From an uncultured Verrucomicrobia subdivision 3 bacterium (lineage in GTDB: Bacteria; Verrucomicrobiota; Verrucomicrobiia; Limisphaerales; UBA11358): DNA of 57,583 nt. The notes under the pieces are model-generated. The model was not told where the DNA came from and made no database searches. It worked only from the letters and a program-made list of their open reading frames with translations. The stretch is from contig CAIQKM010000047.1 of assembly GCA_903872345.1 (NCBI GenBank), forward strand, positions 1-57,583, in the 5' to 3' direction. Within the stretch, counting starts at the first letter, position 1, and the number at the start of each line of letters is the position of its first letter. Positions 18,247-26,846 of this stretch are shown here, piece after piece. The position numbers and the translations under genes are program-made.

Positions 18247-19767
18247 TTACTTGGACGTTTCCAAAAGATAATCTTCCAGTTTGGTGTAGCGCAGAACGTT
18301 GCTGACCGCCTCGTTCGGGTTGCGGAAGACGAGCGGGATGTCGCGCCGCCAGAGGTTCTTTTTCAGCCGGACCATGAGGCCGATGCCCATGCTGTCCACA
18401 AAGGTCACCCGGGAGAGATCAATGACGATGCTGGTGCCGGTGGGCGGGTTGTGCAGCCGCGCCTCGGTGGTGGCGCCCAGTTCGGCGACATTGCCGGCGG
18501 TGACTTCGCCGACCCAGCGCAATTCCACCGCCGCCGTCGGCGACGCCGGCGGGGTGGTCAGCGTGATGGTTTTGCCGGGCGATTCACGCAATTGCAGGCG
18601 CGCGGCGGACACCGAAGGTTCGATGGTGAAAAAGGTTTCCAGCTTCATCAGCCGCAGGGCGGACATTACCTGGGGCGTGGGGGCGACCAGCACCAACGCG
18701 TGGTTCAGTTCCCGCGCCTGTTTGCGCAGTTTGATGAGCACGCCCATGCCGGTGCTGTCCACCAGCCCGGTATCGGCCAGATCGAAAATGACATTGCCCT
18801 TTTCCACGGCTTGCACCCAAGCGGCCCGGGTCAGTTCCACTTCCGCAGCGTCCAAGTGCGCCGGCCCCTTGATAATCAGGGAACCGGGGAGGTCGGTGGT
18901 GACGGTCGGGGTGGCGGAGCTTTCGGCCGGGTGGGGGGCGCTCCGGAGTTGCCAGAATTGTTTCAGAATCAGCCGGCCAAAAATCCAGATGCCCCTGGAA
19001 TAACGCTTCAACAGCCGGCGGGGTTCCTGCAAGAGCCGGAAAATCCATTCCAAACCGGTCTTGCGCATCCAGACGGGCGCGCGGACGACGGTGCCCGCCA
19101 GAAAATCAATGGTGGCCCCGACCCCGACGCAAATCGGCACGCCGGCGGCCCGATAATTCATGTTGATCCACTTTTCCTGTTTCGGGCAGCCGAAGGCCAC
19201 CAGCACCACATCCGGTTTGGCCGCCTGCAACCGCCGGAGAATGTCCGCATGATCCATTTCCAGCAGGGGCTTGAAGGGGGGCGAATAGGCGCCGACCAAT
19301 TGGAGCCGGGGATGTTTGGTCAGGGTTTTTTCCGCCGCCGCCGCCACGCTCTGGTCGGTGCCGCCGAGGAAATACACTTTCCAGCCCTTTTGTTCGGCCA
19401 TGGCCAGCAACTGGGGGATCATGTCCGAACCGGTCACGCGTTCGGGCAGCGGGTTGCCGAGCAGTTTGGAAGCCCAAACGATGGGCATGCCGTCCGCCAG
19501 CACCAAGTGGGCGTCAAACAAAATGCGCCGGAGCTCCACATCCTCGCTGGCCTGGACGATAAAATCCACATTGGCGGTTGCCAGATAATGGGGCTTGCCG
19601 GATTCAATCATCTGCCCAATGCACTCCAGCGTTTCGGCGGTGGTGACATTGTCAAACGGAACGCCCAAGATGGCTATTGGTGCGCGCCCCGAATTAAAGG
19701 ATGATATTTGCCCCTGCATACGCAATGATGTCTTTTGCCTGATTTGAGGAAAAAAATCAAGGGACAC
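18247..19767 (-). CDS. WecG/TagA/CpsF glycosyltransferase (GT26) fused to two STAS domains
   Basis: A 506-residue protein. Residues 30-240 form a GT26 glycosyltransferase (TANVDFIVQA, ADGMPIVW with D92, AFGCPKQEKW, GVGATIDFLAG), which adds a sugar to an undecaprenyl-linked intermediate. A Trp/Arg-rich amphipathic segment (240-272) should bind the membrane. Two STAS domains follow (about 295-385 and 413-505), each keeping the anti-sigma-antagonist serine motif (DSTG 337-340 and DSMG 458-461). STAS domains act as phosphorylation-controlled interaction modules, so regulated enzyme activity or a partner-switch role is inferred. The frame starts at a GTG; the ATG at 19719 is an alternative. It is the first gene of the minus-strand operon. 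Confidence 0.87.
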   Translation of the reverse strand: MSLDFFPQIRQKTSLRMQGQISSFNSGRAPIAILGVPFDNVTTAETLECIGQMIESGKPHYLATANVDFIVQASEDVELRRILFDAHLVLADGMPIVWASKLLGNPLPERVTGSDMIPQLLAMAEQKGWKVYFLGGTDQSVAAAAEKTLTKHPRLQLVGAYSPPFKPLLEMDHADILRRLQAAKPDVVLVAFGCPKQEKWINMNYRAAGVPICVGVGATIDFLAGTVVRAPVWMRKTGLEWIFRLLQEPRRLLKRYSRGIWIFGRLILKQFWQLRSAPHPAESSATPTVTTDLPGSLIIKGPAHLDAAEVELTRAAWVQAVEKGNVIFDLADTGLVDSTGMGVLIKLRKQARELNHALVLVAPTPQVMSALRLMKLETFFTIEPSVSAARLQLRESPGKTITLTTPPASPTAAVELRWVGEVTAGNVAELGATTEARLHNPPTGTSIVIDLSRVTFVDSMGIGLMVRLKKNLWRRDIPLVFRNPNEAVSNVLRYTKLEDYLLETSK

Positions 19768-19929
19768 CGCGTTTTTTCTTTTGATATCGCGTTGCCGCCG
19801 CCGGAATTGGATGGTTTATTCAACCCGAAAATTACAACCCGAGCGCCCGTCGGCAGCCGGCTTTGCGCGCCCATTCCGGCAAAACGGGTGGAAAGAAGCA
19901 ACCCGTTGCGACGGCCGTGAGATGAAGTT

Positions 19930-20418
19930 TTAAGCGGACTCGTTTAAAGCCACCGAGACGCGCAATCCCAACGGTTTCAAAATTTCCTGCAGGGTGGCCA
20001 GCGTGGGATTGCCCTTTTTTGAGAGAATTTTATAGAGACTGGGCCGTTTGAGCCCCACCCGCCCGGCCAGACTGCCCATGCCGCCACCGGCTTCCACCAC
20101 GTCTTTGAGCGCAATCAGAAAGGCGGCACTGTCGTTTTCCGCCAGCACTTGAGCGAGGTATTCGGCGGCGTATTCGGGATCGCGCAGCCGCTTGTTCAAA
20201 TCAGTTTTGTAATTCTTCAGACGCATGTTTCGGTCGCAAAGGGCATCGAACCATTTGTCAAACGGGACGAGCCCGTTCTGAAGCTCCAGCTTCTTGATTT
20301 CCCGCTCACGCACTGGAATACTGTAATCTATAGATGACAGTATTGTCAGTTTCATTTTCCTGCCGGATTTGGGTGCCGCCACCCCGCCGCCGCCCGCCCG
20401 TTTAAATTTACTTTTCAT
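19930..20418 (-). CDS. HI1420-type antitoxin fused to a toxin N-terminal remnant
   Basis: The C-terminal ~98 residues (from MRLKNYKTDLNKRLRDPEYAAEYL) match the HigA/HI1420 antitoxin group: GGGMGSLAGRVGLKRPSLYKILSKKGNPTL is its helix-turn-helix. The residues before it (VREREIKKLELQNGLVPFDKWFDALCDR) look like the first part of a RelE/HigB-like (HI1419) toxin, which then stops and runs straight into the antitoxin in frame. This suggests that deletion of the toxin body left a fused protein. The antitoxin alone could start at the ATG at 20226; the ATGs at 20418 and 20355 are other candidates. It is divergent from lepA. Confidence 0.7.
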   Translation of the reverse strand: MKSKFKRAGGGGVAAPKSGRKMKLTILSSIDYSIPVREREIKKLELQNGLVPFDKWFDALCDRNMRLKNYKTDLNKRLRDPEYAAEYLAQVLAENDSAAFLIALKDVVEAGGGMGSLAGRVGLKRPSLYKILSKKGNPTLATLQEILKPLGLRVSVALNESA

Positions 20419-20497
20419 GGCCGTTTTTATGTTTATCATCTTCCGACTTGCAACGTGACAGTTTGCATTGGTTAAAATTGAACCGTAGAGATTTGTA

Positions 20498-22288
20498 ATG
20501 GACGCCGCACACATAAGAAACTTCTGCATCATTGCCCACATTGATCACGGGAAGACCACGCTTTCCGACCGGCTGCTGCACCGCACGGGCACCATCGCCA
20601 CGCGCGACATGTCCGATCAATTGTTGGACGCCATGGACTTGGAACGCGAACGGGGCATTACCATCAAGGCCCACCCGGTCACCATGCTGTACAAGGCCAA
20701 GAACGGCGAGACCTATGAGCTGAACCTCATCGACACCCCCGGCCACGTGGATTTTGCCTACGAAGTTTCCCGCAGCTTGAGCGCCTGTGAAGGTGCCCTG
20801 CTGGTGATCGATGCCGCCCAAGGCGTGGAAGCCCAGACTGTGGCCAACTACCACCTCGCCGCCAAGCAGAACCTGTTCATCATCCCGGTCATCAACAAGA
20901 TTGACCTCCCGCACGCCAACATCGCGCAGGCGAAGCAACAGTTGGAAGACGTCCTGGCCGTGCCCAGCGAGTCAGCCATTCCGTGCAGCGCCAAGGAAGG
21001 CATCGGCATTGAGGACATTCTGGAAGCCATCGTGGCGAATGTGCCCCCGCCCAAGCCGACTGGCGAACGCAGTCTGCAGGCACTGGCATTCGATTCCTAT
21101 TTTGATACCTACAAGGGCGTGGTCACGCACGTGCGCGTCTTCAACGGCGAGATCAAGCCCGGCATGCCCGTCCGCCTCCTGCACTCCGGCAAAAGCTATG
21201 AAGTGAAGGAAGTCGGCAGCTTCAATCCCAAGCCCTACACCCGCGAAAAACTCGAGGCCGGCGAGACGGGCTACATGACGGCCAATATCAAGAGCCCGTC
21301 CGACGTGAAGATGGGGGACACCCTGACCGACAACCGGAATCCCTCTGGCGTGCTGCCCGGGTTCAAGGAAATTCATCCCATGGTGTTCAGCGGGATTTAC
21401 CCGATTAACACCGGGGACTACGAGCATTTGAAAGCCTCCATGGGCAAGCTCAAGCTGAACGATTCGGCCTTTGCCTATTCGGCGGAAACCTCCGTGGCGC
21501 TCGGCTTCGGCTTCCGTTGCGGATTCCTTGGTCTGTTGCACATGGAAATTGTGCAGGAACGCCTGCGCCGCGAGTATAACGTGGACATTATTGCCACCTA
21601 CCCGAGCGTGGTTTATAAGGTGTATCTCACGGACGGCACGGTGAAGCAGGTGGACAATCCGGCGTTTTTGCCCGAAGTGACCTACATCGAGAAGATCGAG
21701 GAACCGATGGTGAAATCCTTCATTATCTGCCCCAATGAAAACATTGGCGACATGATGTCCCTCATCTCGGAAAAGCGCGGCAACGTCGAGCACACCGAGA
21801 CCTTGGACGCCAAGCGCGTGATGCTCACCTCGCTCATTCCGCTGAACGAGATCCTGATTGATTTTCACGACCGCATCAAGAGCATCACCCGCGGTTATGG
21901 CTCCATGGATTATGAGCCCACCGATTACATGGAAAGCGACATGGTGAAGCTGGACATGCTCGTGAACACCGAGGCCATGGACGCCTTCTCCTGCATCGTA
22001 CACCGCACCAAGGCTGAAAGCCGCGGCCGTACCCTGGCCGAGAAGCTCAAGGAAGTGATCCCGCGCCAGCAGTTCCAGATTAAAATCCAGGCCGCCATCG
22101 GCGGCAAGATTGTGGCCTCCGAAGTCATCAGCGCCTTCCGCAAGGACGTCACCGCCAAGTGCTACGGCGGCGACATCTCCCGTAAGCGCAAACTGCTCGA
22201 GAAGCAGAAAGAAGGCAAAAAGCGCATGAAGTCCATCGGCAACGTGGACATCCCGCAGGAAGCCTTTATTGAAGTGCTGAAGTCGTAA
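20498..22288 (+). CDS. lepA: Elongation factor 4 (LepA), ribosome back-translocating GTPase
   Basis: A 596-residue translational GTPase of normal length. The G1 motif is AHIDHGKTT, the effector region ends in ERERGITIKAHPVTM, G3 is DTPGHVDF and G4 is NKID. The LepA-specific C-terminal domain (ending in RKRKLLEKQKEGKKRMKSIGNVDIPQEAF) is intact. It acts on ribosomes under stress or during subunit assembly. The gene is monocistronic with a strong terminator directly after it. Confidence 0.98.
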   Translation: MDAAHIRNFCIIAHIDHGKTTLSDRLLHRTGTIATRDMSDQLLDAMDLERERGITIKAHPVTMLYKAKNGETYELNLIDTPGHVDFAYEVSRSLSACEGALLVIDAAQGVEAQTVANYHLAAKQNLFIIPVINKIDLPHANIAQAKQQLEDVLAVPSESAIPCSAKEGIGIEDILEAIVANVPPPKPTGERSLQALAFDSYFDTYKGVVTHVRVFNGEIKPGMPVRLLHSGKSYEVKEVGSFNPKPYTREKLEAGETGYMTANIKSPSDVKMGDTLTDNRNPSGVLPGFKEIHPMVFSGIYPINTGDYEHLKASMGKLKLNDSAFAYSAETSVALGFGFRCGFLGLLHMEIVQERLRREYNVDIIATYPSVVYKVYLTDGTVKQVDNPAFLPEVTYIEKIEEPMVKSFIICPNENIGDMMSLISEKRGNVEHTETLDAKRVMLTSLIPLNEILIDFHDRIKSITRGYGSMDYEPTDYMESDMVKLDMLVNTEAMDAFSCIVHRTKAESRGRTLAEKLKEVIPRQQFQIKIQAAIGGKIVASEVISAFRKDVTAKCYGGDISRKRKLLEKQKEGKKRMKSIGNVDIPQEAFIEVLKS

Positions 22289-22300
22289 GGAATAAAATTC

Positions 22301-22347
22301 AAACGCCGCTGGTTCGATATCATCGTCGAAACCGGCGGCGTTTTTTT
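22301..22347 (+). terminator. Rho-independent terminator of lepA
   Basis: A long GC-rich stem (AAACGCCGC...GGTT pairing with AACC...GCGGCGTTT) with one G-T pair and one bulge is followed by seven T residues (22341-22347). It lies 12 bp after the lepA stop. Confidence 0.92.
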
Positions 22348-22410
22348 ATTCCCCGCTGGAGTGCATGGACGTTTCCTAAGTTTTCGTATATTCCTATCCG
22401 GGAAACGCTG

Positions 22411-22490
22411 CCGCCAGCGCCGTAGGCGCGACATATTTGTAGTACGAACAATTTAACGCCTTCAGCCCCGTACGGGGCGGCATCTTCCAG
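22411..22490. repeat. Extragenic palindrome pair, family C
   Basis: GCGCC-GTA-GGCGC (22417-22429) is followed by GACATATTTGTAG and then by the perfect 14-bp palindrome GCCCCGTACGGGGC (22465-22478). Text of this type is widespread in extragenic DNA of Verrucomicrobiota and Planctomycetota in my recollection. Only one copy is seen in this window. Confidence 0.6.
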
Positions 22491-22535
22491 CCTTATCCCT
22501 CGGGATTATTGAATCCCATCTGCTACTGTTTTTTG

Positions 22536-24473
22536 TCAGTGCGAGCCGGTCAACGTCAACACGCCGGCGAAGCCGCCCGCCGGCAGCAGTTGAAGTTTCA
22601 AATTCGCCCGGGCATCCACGGTCTGGTGGCTTTCCTGCACGGCTGCATAATTCACGCCGTCAAGTTGATCTGCAAACTGATGCAAATCCCATTTTTTGTG
22701 CCCGAGAAAATTTAACGGCACGTCCAGCGTCACGGCGTTATCGCCATTCATCGCGGCCAGATACCAGCGGTCGCCCGCCCGACGCGCAATGGCGATGGAC
22801 TTGCCGACTTCCGCGTTCAGCACCACGGTTTCGTCCCAAACCGTCGGGAGGTTGCGGAAAAATTCCACGCCCGGCTGGCCGCGATAATTCGCCGGACTGT
22901 CGCACAGTACCAGCAGCGGGCTCGGATAGATCACCGTCATGGCGAGCTGCCGGCTGCGCGTGCCCATGACCTGCGCCGGATACGTCACTTTAAAATCCGC
23001 CGGCTTGCGGTTCACGAATCCGCCCGGCGTGAAGTCCATTGGTCCCAGCAGTCCGCGCGTGAACGGGAGCGTGACGGTGTGCAGCGGCGTGCATTTGTTG
23101 CCGGGCAGCTTGTTGTATTCGTTGCCCAACACGCCTTCCTGGGTGATGAAATTGGGATACGTCCGCGCCAGCCCCGTCGGTTTGTAAGCGCCGTGGAAAT
23201 CCACCATCAAGTGGTGCTGCGCGGCGGCTTTTAAGGCATCTTCATACCATTTCACCGTTTCCTGGCTGTCGCTGTTCATGAAATCCACTTTTACGCCCGC
23301 CACCCCCCAGCTTTCCATGGTTGCAAAGGCCGGTTCAAAACCCTTCTTCGTCAAATCTCTCGAGTGCATCCAGATGAACAATTTGACGCCGCGCGCCCGG
23401 GCGTAGGCGAGCACCTCCGGCACGTTCATGTGCGGTTCCGGCAACGTGGGATCGCTTTTATACCAGTTCCAGTCCATCAACTGATACGGCCAGCCCATCT
23501 CGGCGGCGAAATCAATGAACTCTTTTTCCGAGACCGTGTCGCCGCGCGCCTGCACGCCGGTGAACCGGGGCAAATTCGTGTTCACACCCGTCCACCACGG
23601 ATCCCACGCGCACACGCCGGGCTTGACCCACGGCAAATTGCCGAGGCGGTTGGGGGTGGCAAGATTCGCGATGAGGTCGGAATTGATCAGCGCCGCCGCC
23701 GTGCGTCCGATCATTAGCACCCGCCACGGACTCATGCGCGGCGCGTCCGCGACCACCAGCCCGTTTTTATCTTTGCGCGCCGCCAGTTTCACGCCGACAT
23801 TTTCCGAACCCGTGCCTGTGGTGAACATGCCCGCCCAGTCCAGCAAATCCGCTTCCGCCACGGCGACATAGGCCGACGGCGTTGCCACCAGCAACGGCAG
23901 GGTATTTGGCTGGCCCGGCGGGATCGTGCTTAACGTCGCCTCTGGATAATGATTTTCCGCGCAACTCGATTCCTCGCCGAACCAGCAGCGGTCATCGCTC
24001 GCGAAGTGGAATTCCGTCAACTCGTTCGTCAGCACGAAATGGCCCAATCCAGACGCCGCCGGCAAATCGTAACGGAAAGCCACCCCGTCGTCGTAGGCGC
24101 GCACGATCAGTCCGAATGTCCGGTTCTGCTCTTGCAAGGTCAGGTGCACCTCGCGCCAGTCATCGCGCACTTCCCGCCGCTTGCCGAAATGGTTTTCCCA
24201 CGAGCCATGGTGACGCGCGGTCTTGGTCTGGGTGATGGTGGCCGTCGGGCCGAGCCGCGTGCCGTCTTTGAACTCCAGCCCCAGCCGCGAATCGACCAGC
24301 ACCGGCTTGGCCGCCACCTCCACGCGATAGTGCAAGCCGTCTTGATCCGAGACCAAGACCGCCAGCCGCCCGTCGGGTGACGTCAGCCGCGCTTCCTCGG
24401 CGCGCAGCCCCGGCGTCAAGGCGCCGAAAAGTCCGGTCGCCAGCATGAATAAAAGGCGGAAATGTTTTTTCAT
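22536..24473 (-). CDS. GH97 glycoside hydrolase, probable retaining alpha-galactosidase
   Basis: A 645-residue secreted enzyme with a signal peptide (1-25), the GH97 N-terminal beta-sandwich (about 26-270), the catalytic barrel (about 280-560) and a C-terminal beta domain. GH97 contains inverting alpha-glucosidases (SusB type) and retaining alpha-galactosidases (BT1871 type). The Asp in VKVDFM (D397) corresponds to the nucleophile of the retaining branch, and E446 in ITQEGVLGNEY fits the acid/base, so alpha-galactosidase is favoured over glucosidase. It is monocistronic, and the lepA terminator region separates the converging genes. Confidence 0.9.
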   Translation of the reverse strand: MKKHFRLLFMLATGLFGALTPGLRAEEARLTSPDGRLAVLVSDQDGLHYRVEVAAKPVLVDSRLGLEFKDGTRLGPTATITQTKTARHHGSWENHFGKRREVRDDWREVHLTLQEQNRTFGLIVRAYDDGVAFRYDLPAASGLGHFVLTNELTEFHFASDDRCWFGEESSCAENHYPEATLSTIPPGQPNTLPLLVATPSAYVAVAEADLLDWAGMFTTGTGSENVGVKLAARKDKNGLVVADAPRMSPWRVLMIGRTAAALINSDLIANLATPNRLGNLPWVKPGVCAWDPWWTGVNTNLPRFTGVQARGDTVSEKEFIDFAAEMGWPYQLMDWNWYKSDPTLPEPHMNVPEVLAYARARGVKLFIWMHSRDLTKKGFEPAFATMESWGVAGVKVDFMNSDSQETVKWYEDALKAAAQHHLMVDFHGAYKPTGLARTYPNFITQEGVLGNEYNKLPGNKCTPLHTVTLPFTRGLLGPMDFTPGGFVNRKPADFKVTYPAQVMGTRSRQLAMTVIYPSPLLVLCDSPANYRGQPGVEFFRNLPTVWDETVVLNAEVGKSIAIARRAGDRWYLAAMNGDNAVTLDVPLNFLGHKKWDLHQFADQLDGVNYAAVQESHQTVDARANLKLQLLPAGGFAGVLTLTGSH

Positions 24474-24749
24474 TTTAAAAAGATGTGCGTTTCAAAAACG
24501 GTTGTCTGGAGCAGGGAATTCATAACAGTCCAGGCTTTTCAGGAAAAGGATTTTCGCTTTGAGTTGGAATGAGGGGGCGTATCTTGACACTGCCCCGAGA
24601 ATAAATAGCTGAGCGCCACCTCACCCCGGCCCCCATTTACCAATGGCGGAGAAAACCCGCCGTGCGAAAAGTTTTGACGAGGTCACGGCTCTGGATTTGA
24701 GGGGCAGTGGCAAGATGCGCAGGAATGGCTAAAAAATTAAAAATAATTA
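24474..24749. other. Intergenic region upstream of the S10 cluster
   Basis: No gene is seen. A degenerate CCTCACCCCGGCCCCCAT phrase near 24618 resembles the family A extragenic repeats. An A/T-rich tract directly before the promoter (24731-24749) looks like an UP element. Confidence 0.4.
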
Positions 24750-24777
24750 TTGCACTCCGCCGGGCAACTGCTATTAT
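24750..24777 (+). promoter_or_regulatory. Strong sigma-70-type promoter of rpsJ-rplC-rplD-rplW
   Basis: TTGCAC (24750-24755) and TATTAT (24772-24777) are 16 bp apart, with an A/T-rich UP-like tract just upstream. It lies about 65 bp before the rpsJ start and is the best promoter-like sequence I found in the window. Confidence 0.75.
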
Positions 24778-24783
24778 CCGCGT

Positions 24784-24806
24784 CCGCTTTCGACAGTCGA
24801 AGGCGG
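24784..24806 (+). promoter_or_regulatory. Leader hairpin in the rpsJ 5' untranslated region
   Basis: A 10-bp stem (24784-24793 with 24797-24806, one G-T pair) closes a 3-nt CAG loop and is followed by a T-containing stretch (GGGTTTAGTTTAACC). It starts within a few bases of the expected transcript start. It could be an attenuator or a ribosomal-protein autoregulatory site like the E. coli S10 leader; no L4 site similarity can be shown by eye. Confidence 0.5.
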
Positions 24807-24841
24807 GTTTAGTTTAACCAAAACAGACAATCGTTCTTTGT

Positions 24842-25147
24842 ATGGCTCAACGCATTAGAATTCGTCTCAAGGCCTATGACTATCGTGTCATAGACCAGTC
24901 GGCACGTGATATTGCCGATACTGTCAAACGCACCGGTGCCCGTGTCGCCGGTCCCATCCCGCTGCCGACCCGTGTCGAACGCTTCACCGTCCAACGCTCA
25001 CCTCACTCGGACAAGAAGTCCCAGGAAACCTTTGAGCAACGGACCCACAAACGCCTGATCGACATCCTCGATCCTACGGCCAAAACCGTGGATGAATTGA
25101 AGAAACTCAATTTGCCCGCCGGCGTGGACATCACCATCAAAATCTAA
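24842..25147 (+). CDS. rpsJ: 30S ribosomal protein S10
   Basis: A 101-residue protein of normal length with typical S10 sequence ([51 protein letters not shown]). It is part of the 30S head and, as NusE, of antitermination complexes. It is the first gene of a four-gene ribosomal-protein transcript. No Shine-Dalgarno sequence is visible before the ATG. The usual upstream fusA and tuf are absent. Confidence 0.98.
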   Translation: MAQRIRIRLKAYDYRVIDQSARDIADTVKRTGARVAGPIPLPTRVERFTVQRSPHSDKKSQETFEQRTHKRLIDILDPTAKTVDELKKLNLPAGVDITIKI

Positions 25148-25163
25148 TTTTTCAGGAGACACC

Positions 25164-25871
25164 ATGCCAATCGGACTTTTAGGAAAAAAATTGGGCCACA
25201 CCCGCGTTTATGACGCGAGCGGTGTCGCCGTCCCCGTTACCGTCGTGCTCGCCGGTCCCAACCGCGTTATTCAGGTGAAGACGCAGGCCGGCAAGGATGG
25301 CTATAACTCGGTTCAACTCGGTTTCGATGACCAGAAGGAACAGCGCCTCTCCAAGGCCCTGGCCGGTCACATCAAGAAACACAATTCCGCCGCCGTCAAG
25401 CGCATCAAGGAATTCCGCGATTTCTCCAAGGACGTCAAGCCCGGTGACATTGTCGGACCGACCCTGTTCGCCGTCGGTGACTTCGTGGATGCCATCGGCA
25501 CCACCAAGGGCCGCGGTTTCGAAGGCGTCGTGAAGCGTCACCGGTTCGCCGGTGGTGATTCCACCCACGGTGCCAAAGGCTGGCACCGCCGTTCCGGCGC
25601 CATCGGTCAGCGTCTGTTCCCCGGTACCGTCATGCGCGGCATGAAGATGCCCGGTCACATGGGTCAGGTCACCCGCACCACGCAGAATCTGGAAATCATC
25701 CAGGTGCTCGAAGCGGACAACCTGCTCCTCATCAAAGGTGCGATTCCCGGCAGCGAAGGCGATTACGTCATCATCCGCGAATCCAAGAAACGCCCGCAGG
25801 GCTGGAAAGCGCCGGTCGCGACGGCTTCCAAGAAGAAAATCGATCCCAAGACCGCTGGCGCAAAAAAGTAA
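25164..25871 (+). CDS. rplC: 50S ribosomal protein L3
   Basis: A 235-residue protein, slightly longer than average because of a Lys/Ala-rich C-terminal tail. The L3 signature region spans about 119-150 (FEGVVKRHRFAGG...THG...HRRSGAIGQR), including the Gln of GAIGQ that is methylated in E. coli. It is a 50S assembly initiator near the peptidyl-transferase centre. A clear AGGAGA precedes the ATG by a few bases. Confidence 0.98.
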   Translation: MPIGLLGKKLGHTRVYDASGVAVPVTVVLAGPNRVIQVKTQAGKDGYNSVQLGFDDQKEQRLSKALAGHIKKHNSAAVKRIKEFRDFSKDVKPGDIVGPTLFAVGDFVDAIGTTKGRGFEGVVKRHRFAGGDSTHGAKGWHRRSGAIGQRLFPGTVMRGMKMPGHMGQVTRTTQNLEIIQVLEADNLLLIKGAIPGSEGDYVIIRESKKRPQGWKAPVATASKKKIDPKTAGAKK

Positions 25872-25882
25872 TCTAACAGGCC

Positions 25883-26512
25883 ATGAAAATTTCCATTAAA
25901 GACATTTCCGGAAAAGATCAGGGTGAACTCGAAGTGAAGTTCACGATGATCGAAAACGGCAAGGGTACCCAGGCTGTCCATGACGCCGTGACCGCCTACC
26001 GGGCGGCGCAGCGCAGCGGCACCGCCTGCACCAAGAACGCCGGCGAAGTCGCCGGTACGAACAAGAAACCGTGGCGCCAAAAGGGCACCGGTCGCGCCCG
26101 CGCCGGCTCCTTCCAATCCCCCCTCTGGGTGGGTGGTGGTGTCGTATTCGGTCCGAAACCCCGCGATTTCAGCAAGAAAATCTCCAAGAAAACCCGCGCC
26201 CTCGCCCTGCGCAAGGCGCTCAGCGCCCGCCTGCAGGCCGGTGACGTGGTGGTCGTGGACGATCTCAAGCTGACCTCCGCGAAGACCAAGGATTTCGTCA
26301 ACGTCATCTCCGCGCTGTCGCTCACGGGCACCACGCTCGTGATTTCCAACGGCGAAGAAAACAAGAACCTCACGCTCGCCTCGCGCAATATTTCCTACGT
26401 GGAAGTGACCACGAGCGATACGCTGAACACCTACGACGTGTTGCGGCCGGACAAGCTGCTCTTCACCAAGAGCGCGTTCGAAAAAGTGGAAGCCCGTCTG
26501 ACCAAGGAATAA
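25883..26512 (+). CDS. rplD: 50S ribosomal protein L4
   Basis: A 209-residue protein of normal length. The long basic loop that reaches the exit tunnel is visible ([20 protein letters not shown]). In E. coli, L4 also represses its own operon by binding the S10 leader; the leader hairpin upstream of rpsJ is a candidate target here, but this is inference. Confidence 0.98.
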   Translation: MKISIKDISGKDQGELEVKFTMIENGKGTQAVHDAVTAYRAAQRSGTACTKNAGEVAGTNKKPWRQKGTGRARAGSFQSPLWVGGGVVFGPKPRDFSKKISKKTRALALRKALSARLQAGDVVVVDDLKLTSAKTKDFVNVISALSLTGTTLVISNGEENKNLTLASRNISYVEVTTSDTLNTYDVLRPDKLLFTKSAFEKVEARLTKE

Positions 26513-26513
26513 C

Positions 26514-26795
26514 ATGAACGCCTTCGAAATCATCAAAACCGTTCGCCTTACGGAAAAAGGCACGAAGCAGGCCGAGAAGTTCAACCAGTACACCATCGTC
26601 GCCGATCCCCGCGCCAACAAGACGCAGATCCGCCAGGCCGTACAGGAACTCTTCAAGGTCAAGGTCGTCAAGGTCAACACCTTGAACGTTCGTGGCAAGT
26701 TCCGCCGCCAGCGCACCGCGCAGGCCGGTCAGGCCCCGAACTGGAAAAAGGCTCTGATCACCCTGAAAGAGGGCGATAAGATCTCTTTGACCTGA
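26514..26795 (+). CDS. rplW: 50S ribosomal protein L23
   Basis: A 93-residue protein of normal length (TVRLTEKGTKQAE, ADPRANKTQIRQAVQELFKVKVVKVNTLNVRGKFRR). It sits at the exit of the ribosomal tunnel and docks trigger factor and SRP. The start is 1 bp after the rplD stop, with AAGGA just upstream. It is followed by a terminator instead of rplB. Confidence 0.98.
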   Translation: MNAFEIIKTVRLTEKGTKQAEKFNQYTIVADPRANKTQIRQAVQELFKVKVVKVNTLNVRGKFRRQRTAQAGQAPNWKKALITLKEGDKISLT

Positions 26796-26813
26796 TTCTG
26801 GTTTAACTCACGA

Positions 26814-26846
26814 GGCGCGGAGTGATTTTCACTCCGCGCCTTTTTT
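26814..26846 (+). terminator. Rho-independent terminator ending the S10 cluster at rplW
   Basis: A perfect 12-bp stem (GGCGCGGAGTGA, 26814-26825, with 26829-26840) with a 3-nt T loop is followed by six T residues. It lies 18 bp after the rplW stop and shows that the transcript ends here. Confidence 0.95.

Noticed and set aside
17410..19704. 764-codon plus-strand frame opposite the glycosyltransferase genes
   Set aside because: Antisense shadow of two well-supported genes; composition rich in Gly/His/Gln as is usual for such shadows.
22301..22347. tRNA-like GGTTCGA text
   Set aside because: It belongs to the lepA terminator stem; no cloverleaf can be built.
24585..24606. TTGACA...TAAATA as the rpsJ promoter
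   Set aside because: Spacing is only 12 bp; the TTGCAC/TATTAT pair at 24750-24777 has correct spacing and position.
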